This document shows, piece after piece, positions 47,812 to 59,500 of a stretch of 64,000 nucleotides of DNA. A program made the translations under genes and the position numbers. Every line of letters begins with the position of its first letter. Position 1 is the stretch's first letter. This stretch comes from Pteria penguin (Eukaryota > Mollusca > Bivalvia > Pterioida > Pteriidae): positions 31,171,001 through 31,235,000 of the forward strand of contig CM068587.1 in assembly GCA_035048485.1 (NCBI GenBank), given 5' to 3'. The notes beneath the pieces are model-generated. The model saw nothing but the letters and a program-made list of their open reading frames with translations, was not told the DNA's origin and did not search any database.

Positions 47812-48345
47812 TCACATCGGTATCTAAACTTGGTACCCCACATTAGTATCTTACCTTGGTATCTACCATCGGTATCTTACCTTGGTACCTACCATCGGTA
47901 TCTTACTTTGGTATCTCACATCGTTACCTTACCTTGGTACCTCACATTGGTATCTTACTTTGGTACCTCACATCGTTACCTTACCTTGGTACCTCACATT
48001 GGTATCTTACTTTGGTATCTCACATCGTTACCTTACCTTGGTACCTCACATTGGTATCTTACTTTGGTACCTCACATCGTTACCTTACCTTGGTACCTCA
48101 CATTGGTATCTTACTTTGGTACCTCACATCATTACCTTACCTTGGTATCTCACATCGGTGTCTTACTTTGACACCTTACCACACCTTACCTTGGTACCTC
48201 ACATTGGTATCTTACTTTGGTACCTCACATCATTACCTTACCTTGGTATCTCACATTGGTGTCTTACTTTGACACCTTACCACACCTTACCTTGGTACCT
48301 CAGATCAGTACTTGCTATGTATCTTACCGTGGTATTTCACATCTA
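47812..48345. repeat. 26-bp minisatellite with 52-bp higher-order unit
   Basis: Alternating units TTACCTTGGTACCTCACATT plus GGTATC, and TTACTTTGGTACCTCACATC plus GTTACC. Three forward frames stay open for 113-154 codons because four units fill a multiple of three with few stops. A CACCTTACCACACC variant occurs twice near the end (48170 and 48272), showing recent block duplication. Confidence 0.9.
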
Positions 48346-50039
48346 GAGTTTTGTATATGGTGAAGTGTTTTAAACTTTAAATGTAACATCGATGTAAAAA
48401 AAAAATTAATTAATACAACAAAGAAACTATCCCTAATGCGTGTTAATCAGTCAATTTTACGGATAACAATTCAGTCAACCGCTAGATTTTCGTTAAATGT
48501 TAATCTTCAAAAACAAGGAAACATTTAATATATATAAATTATTTAAATATAAATGGAACAATAATCTAACGGGATTGTGTGGGAAGTATTTTTGCACACG
48601 TTTAAAGTATGGGCTTGGTAAGCGATAGGAAGATGTGCTTAAAGCTGTTATCTGAATATGACGAGATATGTGGTCAACGCACTTAATGTACTAAACCACA
48701 GTGGTGCAAACATGTCAGGATTTTGCAATCTTAATTTCGCAATTCAAAGATTACGTTCAAGTTATGAACTGCCGTATAAAAATATAAAGTTATATATTCA
48801 GATATCAGATCGAATCACAGACATGTAGTACAAGTCTCTGATCGAATGAGCATAGATATATGTAGATCCTTTTAGACTCAATAAAATTATGTTGCTGTTT
48901 TATATCTATCAATATCATTCATAAAAAAAGTCATAATCACACTGATAAATCTTATTTACATATGCAATTTAAATATGATAAAATTTAGTTATGTGTCATT
49001 GAACAATAGAAATATAGTTTTTTATATTAAATCCTTTTATACTGCAAAACGTTATGTTACTGAATTATATTTATTAATATCGCATAAAATGTAAAAGAAA
49101 AGGTGAGATGCTGCTGCTTATGTGGTCCTTCGCCAAAAAAGGAATCGTTTACTGTATAGTGCTTGTATTGGGGCCATTTGTGTTCTTTCTTTCTTTCTTT
49201 TTTCTTTCTTTTATTTGCGTCTTTTTTCTGACATTGTTTTGGATTGTTTCTTTTCAAATATATACGAAAACACTCATTGAATCTTTAAATCTTTACCTGC
49301 ATCTAGCTTGGAATACCTAATTCATATCTCGCAAAGTTTAAAACATCGCATTGTACATTTGAATTGGTGATGTGAAATTTTACATATTTTAACTTTCAAA
49401 TTAGTTTTACCTGTTGTTACTTACATTGTAGATGTCATTCACACTCGCGTGCTTTATTCGTTTAACTTCAGTAAAGAAAATAATACACGTATGTATAAAA
49501 ATGACAATTAAAATGATATTTGGCAAAACAACTTTTGTTATCTCCTTAGTGTGCTTTTCTCACCAGGTGATAACATTTGGTAGAGTACGCTGACCCTCTA
49601 CTACCTTGCGCAGTCAACACAGCTTAGCGCATCAGTAAGCGCTCATAAAGGATCATAAACAAACTGTGGCTATGATCCGAATACAAATGAATATAGCTAT
49701 GTACATTTATTTAAAACAAAATCTTGGGGTTTTTTTATTTCTTCTACACACGTATACAAAAATTGTATCCATCACTGTTAAATGTTAAAATTATTCTACA
49801 GTGCCAAAGATTTCAAAGATTCGAACATACTATCAGTGAAGTGAAATAAAATTATCTAGTTATATTCAGAATCTTTTTAAGATAAAGAAAGGACAAAATA
49901 ATCTATATTAGATTGAATTGTTTATTCTCTTGAATTCTATAGCTTAAGAAATGCGATTGTCTTAATTGTTACCAGTCATATTCAGAGTTCAGATTTACCG
50001 TGAAATAATGTGGGGAATACATTCCCATGCCCCATTCGT

Positions 50040-50041
<2 letters not shown>
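48346..50041. other. Intergenic DNA, no gene recognised
   Basis: AT-rich. A T/C-rich run lies at 49180-49215. Small frames such as 49108-49320 are hydrophobic by composition only. Confidence 0.4.

Positions 50042-50103
<62 letters not shown>
50042..50103. repeat. (GAT)n microsatellite
   Basis: About 20 GAT units followed by GGAGGAGGAGAAGAGG. Confidence 0.95.
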
Positions 50104-50105
<2 letters not shown>

Positions 50106-50402
50106 GAGGAGAAGAGGGGATAGTGGTGACAGCGACCACGATGATGAGGGAGGATGGATAGTATTTGCGACTTTGTGAACAGTATGGAGGAAATATTGAG
50201 AATAAAATAAAGATTAAAGAGGCATGAAAGCGAAGTTTCTTTATGAATAATCATTAAAAATTAGCCAAATATGGTTTACTACTGTGGAAAAGTGAATGAA
50301 TTAACACATGTTATATACATCCCTGACAATGATAAGCAAGTAAAAAATGAAAAGAAAAAAGTAAACAAATACAGTGAAAATCCCGAGAATTTTATTCATT
50401 GC

Positions 50403-50466
50403 CGGTTTCGTTTCCGGTTTCTTACTTATTGTTATCAAAATGGCTGCGCCCATAGTTTGATTAGAG
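50403..50466 (+). promoter_or_regulatory. Promoter and 5' UTR of the DEX1-like gene
   Basis: Two CCGGTTTC elements (ETS-like, 50402-50420) precede CAAAATGGCTGCGCC (50436-50450), a YY1-type motif that in animals commonly overlaps the start of transcription. There is no TATA box. The coding start ATGGCG lies about 20 bp further on at 50467. Confidence 0.5.
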
Positions 50467-50582
50467 ATGGCGAAAATATTACTTACATTTGTGTGTATTT
50501 TTCAGTTATCAACTCGCATACTTTCATCAGATGAAGATAACTTAGCTTCTAAAATCAGAGCAGAAAGGGTAGAAAGAATTAG
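50467..50582 (+). CDS. DEX1-like exon 1 (signal peptide)
   Basis: ATG at 50467 opens 38 codons plus two bases, ending ERVERI plus AG before GTACTG. The donor is weak, but the phase is exactly what exon 2 needs: AG plus A gives Arg, producing ERIRCGYNLRTLW. The frame stays open to 50694, so a different downstream donor is possible. Confidence 0.55.
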
Positions 50583-53500
50583 GTACTGGAAAAAGACTTT
50601 ATCTAAAGGGGGAAATGGAATATGCGTTTGCTGCTTGGTCGAGATTTTGTGGCTCGTCGATTGTACGGGTAGCTCTTCAGCCTCGTGCTTATAACCATTC
50701 TTCTCCGTTTGACATTCATGTTGATGAGCACTGCTGTTCACATGACAGAAATAGATAACTAATACCAAGGACTTATAAACAAGAAGGATTGGCAACTCCC
50801 AATACGCGAAGGGAAATCCTACTGAACTATCCTGTGGCGGGGTACCTAATTGAAGACCTACGGGTAATTGAAGATCTATGGAAGACCTACATTTCTAGAG
50901 ACATTATTATTAAAAACTGTTATTAGAAATGTGTTCCTTATCATTAAAAAAGACAATATAAATATTTATTTCTGTAATATTGATAATTTATACTGCATTT
51001 TTGACCAAAATATTGTGTAGGTCTTCTTTCGATCGAAATGGTCGCCATTACTATTTTATGGAGTAATTAAACATTCATTGTCATTTATAAAATGTGATAT
51101 TGTAGCTCAGGAGCAGATATCTTCGATTAAATATACATTAATATATATAAAGGAATAAGATCAGATATGTTCTGACTATTGTATTGTATGTTTACTGCAC
51201 ACTTGAGTATACAGCTGTAATGGCAGTCATTTCGATCCACACTGAGAAGACTTACACATTATTTGATTTATAACATGCTATATAAACACAAAGTTATATA
51301 ATTTTTTGTGAAATATACATTTTTATAGCATGATAAACATGTTTATGAAATTGTTTTTTAATAATAATGTCGAGACAAATGTAGGTCTTCCGTATGTCTT
51401 CAATAACCCGTAGGTCTTCAATTAGGTACGCCTTCGTGTGGCACTAGATCTGTGACGAGACCTAACCAGAAAACAATGGCTATTGCAGCCGAGAACTACC
51501 TGGCTAAGCAATTCAACAAAATCCGTTAGATCCTCTAAACATACATCTTAAATATATGTTGCCATTGATACTGAAGATATTAAGTTAATTTTTAGTACCA
51601 GTATTACATGCAATTTCTGAGTAGTTTGTGAGAAAATGGTTTTGGAATTCCATTTTAAAGTAGGATGTTTCGAAGCTGACCTCCTGTGTATTTCGTCTAT
51701 AGACTTGTATGAATTACCCTATTTTCTCATATGTTTCAGGTGTTCAGAAACACTGTTGGTATCAATAAAAACATGAGACTCTGGAGCGTGCACTAAAGCT
51801 AGTTCTTATTTCATTTTCTTGCCAATTTTTATCTACAAAGGTTTATACAAAGGTGTCGTACCCTGTACTCCTCGAGCGATAAATGAAGAAAAAAAGGCAG
51901 GTCCATTTGAATTTTCCCATTTTCTCAAGTATTACAAAATTTACATGTGATATGTTTTGCATCAAAATGTACATGAGACTTTAGAGTGTGCACTGTAATA
52001 ACTTTCATTTAATTATATGGACAATGCTATGTCTATAAGGCTCCATACAACGGGGTCTTAATCTCCAATTATTTGTGACCCATTACGAAGAGAATTTGAC
52101 AAGTCGGTTTGAATTATCTAATTTTCTCAAGTATTACATGGTGTACATGTGATACATGTATGTTGGTACAAAATTGTATATTAGACTCTAGTGTGTTGCC
52201 TTAAATATATATTTTTTAAGTTATGTTGGCAATTATATCTATAAGGTTTGATACATGTACGTAGGGTCTTATCTCAGAGTCCCTCTGCGACCTTTGACGA
52301 AGAGAATTTGACAGGCGTTTTCTTAAATATTACTCCATGTAGATTTGAAAAATTGATTGTCCTTGGCTAAATTGTTGACAAGAACTTCGTAAATTATTCT
52401 ACAATAGCGCTGTCACTTCTCCGCTCGTGCAAGCATTGAAAATCTGCTCTCGGTCTGCACTCATCGAGGTAAAGGATACTTGACCTAATAAAGCAGGTGA
52501 ATTCATTCAATAAAGCTCAAGCTATTACAAAAAGTCATACAACACCGTTATAATCTCCCTATTGTTTTCATCAAATAGAAGATCTGATGTGATTCTTGTT
52601 TTGGATGTCGATTTGAAAACTGTTGTAGTCCCTGTTGCAAACTCCATCACAATGTGTATTTTCCGTGAAGAAAATCGAGATCTAAATCATTTTCCCAAGA
52701 AAGGAAATGGGACTTTCGCTCAGAAAGTACCACCCGTAATGGAAATATGAAATAACACAACCGGCCGTTATAGGTCGGCTAAGTGTCACACCTGTCTCAC
52801 GTGTTAATTGCTAAAACAACCCTTTAATTAACTGAGGTAAAACACAGCATCACCCTTTCACCGACCGGCATACTTAAAAGGGAACTACTTCTTGCACATA
52901 CAATGTTTATGAATGCCGTACCTAGCGGAAAGAGGGAGGGAGGATAAATACAAAAGCCATATTTTAAACAATGTTTTAAATAGAAATGGCATTTTACAAT
53001 TTTATTTATTTTTTTTTTTTGGTCATAATGTCTCCTATACATATATTGGTGCAAACTGAAAATATCACAAGTTAGATTTTACTAAGGAAAATAAAGAAAT
53101 AAAGAAGTAAGTACAGTATTTACAAATGAGTATATTAGCATTGTTGATAAGGATGCCACTATCGTCATACTCGTGATTTATGCATTTGCTGCATGAAGAT
53201 CAGAGAGTACCAAAGGTCGCGAGATCTCATTTGCATAACAAAAGGTCATGTGAGATGTTAGCGAGAAAAGCCGAGATTCCAATCCTTCTTGTTTATAAGT
53301 CCTTGCTAATACCTCCACCACTTAGATGCTGTATATTTCTATTTTATCAGACTCTTGCCTTGTTTGATGTACGGTAGCTTCAAATCTTCAACCACCCACA
53401 CTGCTATTTACAGATAAGTTTCATTAGTAGTAATTCAGTTGGAGTTACCTCCTGTTGTCGGTCATGTTTGTGGTCAAGCATTACTTTTTGTGGAATATTC

Positions 53501-56500
53501 ATACTAGGTTTAATTCAAATCCATCTTCATTGATTAAACCAAATGCCGGCATACATCAATATAAAATACATAAAACATTACATGAAAAGAAGCAGTACAG
53601 TCAAATACTTAAAATGTTTCAATATTGATCCATGAATACACTAAAGACACATACATATAAATATATATAGAATAAATACTACATGTATTAAGTAAGTGAA
53701 TGAGGCAAGTTAATGATCTTTACAACAGGTTTGAATAGTGAAGGTCACAACTGATTTCATGGGTCTACATTGTTACAGATACAGAGACCACAATACGATA
53801 CATGATGTAATAGGGCAACTCTATAATGGTATATTGTACGTTTATGCCATTCATTACAAAATTATATAGTACTTGTAGTATGCATGAAAAAGTTAGATAT
53901 TTGATATTGAAATGATTGTATGAAAAAGACTAAATCGGAAGATTTTCAATATATTCTTTATTTTGCTTTATCAATTTGCATAAGTTACAAATGTAATCTT
54001 TTTTAGAGGTTATTTATGTTTTGTATTTAATTTTTTTTTTCATAAAAAAAATGTTTATTACTACTTCCTTAAACTAAACTGATGTCATGATTAGAAAGTG
54101 TATCACAATATGTATCGTATCAATGTTCAAATATTGTGATACATGACGTATCGTAAGGAGCTGTATCGTTACATCTCTACCATATTCTATAAAGTTACAG
54201 GAAATTTACCAAATACAGTGATCATGTGACATTGAATTCATATAGCAAATTGCTTGTTACACACAATTTCAAGACCTGTTTCAACATATTACCGTTTGGC
54301 CAAAGTAACAGATTAACGATGTCGAATTTTGAAACTTCAATTATTTAGATGTAATATGTGGAAATGCTGGTGTTCCTGAGTCCCTTAGGTTTTGAGGCCC
54401 TTTCACACATTATAATATACATCATAAGTGTCTGATAATAGATAACTATTAGTGTGGGTGGGCAAATTATTGAAGCTATCTCGGGTGAAGTTCACAAGAA
54501 CTGCATGCAGGTTGACTACTTAATATTTTAAGGGCCCAACTGTCAAGGCAAATCAGTGCGAAAGCTTACATTTTTTGTAACAGTACTGAAAAGTGAATCT
54601 CCAACATGTCCTTATTATGAAGACTTTAAAATAAATCAAAAGTCATTTGTTCAGAAACCCCTGTCTGTCTGTCTTTCTAGTAAGAATTATGTCTGTCTGT
54701 TGGATAATATAGTGGTTTCTGTAAGTCACGAAAGAGTCATGCTACCGTACTGCATAGAAACTTCACTTGCCACACATACATGTGTAATCATTCCAACACT
54801 CCAATTTTCAATATTTGTACATATACATGTATTAGTATATTTGTATTCTGATAAAAATTGCATGGTTGTAGGTTTGACCTTGTGAACTCTGCTTGTTTTT
54901 GCCAGAAATGACATATCACTTAAGATCAATAATATAATTATGTAATTGTATAATGGTTCATTTTATCTGTTAAATGTACATGTTTTTGTAAAAAATGTAG
55001 TCATTTAAATATGAAGTTAGAGGTATTCTTTTTATGCACTCACCAGGTATGGCAGGTGGCAAATAAGTGTTTACTTTGTCCGTCCTTTCAGCACACATTT
55101 GGTTTCCGGATGATAACTCAAGTACCTTTCATCATATGAAAGCTAAATTATGGATAATATGCTTACTTGTCAAGAGAGTAAGAACCCTATTGATTTTTGA
55201 GTCAAAAGGTCAAAGGTCTAGGTCACAGCTGACAAAAAAGATTAATTATTGATTTCCAGATGGTAACTCAAGTACCTTTCATTATTGCATTATTACATTG
55301 CATACCTGTAGCGCTGGACAGCCATTGGTTATGTAATCTTCCATGCGGATGTAATGGTCAATGTACACTTTCACTACAGATTTAATTACTTTGCTTGCTT
55401 CACACTGGTCTCAAAACATTACTTGTTTGTTTGATATTTACCTTTTCATGATCAAGCAAGAATTCAAGTTATCAAAAAATGATAATGAAATCCAAATTAT
55501 TAACAAAAAAACAAAAAAAAAAAACAGCACTTCAGTCTTGGACAACAAAACTGAGATCAGTCAGATTGTTGACGTTGACAAGCAATGAAGCATCCATATC
55601 GCACATTAATGTAATTCAATTTTTCAGCAATGGATGGGGGATTATCTATATGTTTACATTAGAATCCTTGATTCAAACAAAATCCTGCATTACATCATGT
55701 GTATTTATGTAAATTATTTGTAACTCTTTGATTTTTTTACACAGTTATTTTATGCCAGTGAGTTTTATACATATATAATCTACAGATACATGTTTGTAGA
55801 TGTGGCTATAATCTTCGAACCTTATGGACAGCTGAGCTGGCTCACTCCCCTTTTTCTGCAGCACCTCTCATTGGGTACATCACTGCCGACAGCAATCTTG
55901 ATGTGGCTGCTGCACCATTCAGTGAAAGTTTTACAGTGGTTGATACAGAGAGTGGTAAAGTTCTCCAGCACAAGGCCTGGCCAGCTCTCAATCTTGACAA
56001 TTCCATACATTCTAGTCCAATTCAAGTAAGTACTCATACATGTACATTATAATCCAGAACTGAGTTTTACCTCTGAAGACAAATACCTGGTTATGGGCTA
56101 AGTCGGTTGAAATGTACTTATTATCATTTGTATCTTAAAACAAATTTTATTTATTAGGCGTCCATAGTCAATACATGTATAATCTCAGAGTTTAGGATAG
56201 ATATTGCATATATTGATGAATCAGGATGATGTAATACAGTCCAAGTGTTATGGAATTATAACACAAAACATAATGGGCTCAATCCAGGTGCAATTACACA
56301 AAACACTGTGATTTTATGCAAAGGTGTGAACTAGCACAGGTAAATTCACACTTGATTTCTCACTGTGTTTTGTGTAAGTTTCTCATACTCCAAAACTGAC
56401 AATCATATTTCTTACAAATGTTATGTCAGCTTCTTGTAGAAAATGTTGGACCATGTACAGTTGTATAAACATGCTTTGTTGTAAGTTTAAACTCCACTTA

Positions 56501-59500
56501 GAAATATATTCATGCTTTAACCTTCTGATGAGAAAGAGTAATATGCAGGTACTCTTCAGATGAAGCTTAGGTAGTGGAGGTAATTCACTGTTAGTGTACA
56601 AGCCTATATAATTTTTATACAGTATGTACCGTAAATGTACCAGTCATTGTAATTTTGTATGGTTACGAAAATATCAGTAACATGAATTGTTGCCAAATTT
56701 GGAAGGGAATTAAGGAATGAGTTTAATGATTTTTCTGTGGATGGCAGTATAACCTGAACAAAGTATGAAAAACTGCATCATTATGTGTTGCATATGTAGT
56801 TTTTAGTTCTTTTTATGGAGTATTCCTTCATCTAATAAATAATCATTAGATTTATTCCTTATCATTTTATTTTTCCCCTCAATATTTCCATTAACGTCAA
56901 AAGTGAGTCTCATTTGGGAACTATTTGCTTCAATCACAAGAAAAAACGCATTATGACATGACGTTGTAGGAAAAAACTTTGTTGATGCAAGTATACCAAA
57001 TATCACTCAGCCAATCAATTGCAGTATATATATCTAATTGAATTGATTGTTCTAAATATGTAATATTGACATTTTGAGGTATACATATATAGAGATGTTT
57101 TTATATTTGGACAGTTTGATGTGAATGGGGATGGATTGTTGGACCTGATGTTCACAACATCTTCTGGAGAATTACTATTTTATACACCAGACGGCAGAAA
57201 GTTACTCGACTACAAGTATCATGTAAATATTCAAAGTTCTACAAAATCTCAGAAAATCTTTACTTACGATGATTTTAATCAGTCTATTTTGACAAATATT
57301 GTGTAGGAACCATTTTTCCATCCTTCTGCATATATTACATGAGAATGAATATACAATGTATATGCATTGTTAGAAATTCTTAAAAAATTCCAGAATGTCT
57401 TTGTGCAACCAGGTAAAGATTGACTAAACAGACCGAAGGGCTAACGTGTTTAAAGGTCAAGAAAAAGGTTAACTCACATAAACCAAAAACATTGTATTAA
57501 AACATCTATTTACCCTAAAAAAAGCCCCTATATACTGATGTATCAGGCTGTGATGTCATATCAGAACTACTTCACATTTTACCTAGGAAATAAACATAGA
57601 AAAAACAACAGCTGGAGATGAGTGTGATAAATTTGGTTGGTTGTACATTCCTCCGTTCAACAGAAGTGTCTTGTTTGAGATGAAGTCACAATCAGAAATG
57701 TATAAAAAAATAACTTATACATTATAGATAAAATAACTTGGACATTATAGATAAAATAACATGGACATTATAGATAAAATAACATGGACATTATAGATAA
57801 TATAACATGGACATTATAGATAAAATAACATGGACATTATAGATAATATAACATGGACATTATAGATAAAATAACATGGATATTATAGATAAAATTATAT
57901 GGACATTATAGATAATATAATATGGACTTTATAGATAAAATAACATGGACATTATAGATAAAATAACATGGACATTATAGATAAAATAGCATGGACATTA
58001 TAGATAAAATTATATGGACATTATAGATAATATAATATGGACTTTATAGATAAAATAACATGGACATTATAGATAAAATAACATGGACATTATAGATAAA
58101 ATAACATGGACATTATAGATAAAATTATATGGACATTATAGATAAAATAATATGGACATCATAGATAAAATAGCATGGGCATTATAGATAAAATTATATG
58201 GACATTATAGATAATATAATATGGACTTTATAGATAAAATAACATGGACATTATAGATAAAATAGCATGGACATCATAGATAAAATAACATGGACATTAT
58301 AGATAAAATAACACAAACATTATAGATAAAATAACATGGACATTATAGATAGAATAACACAGACATTATAGATAATATAAAATAGACATCATAGATAAAA
58401 TGACATGGACATTATAGATAAAATGACATGGACATTATAGATAAAATAACATGGACATTATAGATAAAATAACATGGACATTATAGATAAAAGAACACAA
58501 ACATTATAGATAAAATAACATGGACATTATAGATAAAATAACACAGACATTACAGATAAAATAACATGGACATTATAGATAAAATGACATGGACATTATA
58601 GATAAAATGACACAGACATTATAGATAAAATGACATGGACATTATAGATAAAATAACATGGACATTATAGATAAAATAACACAGACATTATAGATAATAT
58701 AAAATAGACATCATAGATAAAATGACATGGACATTATAGATAAAATGACACAGACATTATAGATAAAATGACATGGACATTATAGATAAAATAACATGGA
58801 CATTATAGATAAAATAACATGGACATTATAGATAAAATAACACAAACATTATAGATAAAATAACATGGACATTATAGATAAAATAACACAGACATTATAG
58901 ATAATATAAAATAGACATCATAGATAAAATAACGTGGACATTATAGATAATATAAAATAGACATCATAGATAAAATAACGTGGACATTATAGATAAAATA
59001 ACATGGACATAATGGAAATGTAACACTGAAATCACATCAATATGAAGGTAAAATTTGAATTTGTGTCAGGATATTTATATACTGCATCTTTATCCTGAAT
59101 TTGTCATTTTATCATCATATTTGCATTTTACCTTTAAAATGATGAGTTAGAAATAATGTGCATATTATTCCTACACTTAAGGATACACACAACTGCAGCA
59201 TTCCAGAGAGAGGGGAACAATCAGTAAACATTGTTATTTTGGATAAATAACAGTATTTTCTGATTATAAATTAATGATTTATACTAATACATGATTTTCC
59301 AAATTTATCAGAGGTAACGAGTGAAATTTTAAGTTTGTCAATCTGGCGACCTCTCAGAGATTTCAAGATGTTTTAGCATGGACATTAATTGTGTACTTTA
59401 TTATTGGTAGGCCATTAATTAATTAATTGATTAATGACACAGTGGTAAATCATGAAAGGCTTTATATAGTAGAACAAAAAAGTAATCTTTCTGTCTCAGA

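Larger units (their letters stand above)
50766..53305. mobile_element. 2.54-kb inverted-repeat transposon in intron 1 of the DEX1-like gene
   Basis: Starts CAAGGACTTATAAACAAGAA and continues GGATTGG; the right end is the exact inverse (27 bp). CTAATAC flanks both sides (50759-50765 and 53306-53312). No transposase frame is evident, so it is non-autonomous or decayed. It contains a second foldback element (50842-51429) and a diverged tandem repeat (about 51700-52345). It shares its terminus with the 35-bp element at 33217. Confidence 0.8.

Noticed and set aside
52562..52750. Transposase remnant or missing DEX1-like exon inside the 2.54-kb element
   Set aside because: The frame (ILVLDVDLKTVVVPV) matches no transposase motif I know, and exons 1 and 2 already join in phase without it.
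55861..55862. TTTTTCTGCAG as the acceptor of DEX1-like exon 2
   Set aside because: Coding similarity (NLRTLWTAELAHSPFSA) continues upstream in the same frame, so this is coding sequence that resembles a splice site.
57714..59011. CRISPR-like regularly spaced repeats
   Set aside because: Units are contiguous with no unique spacers, in a eukaryotic intron.
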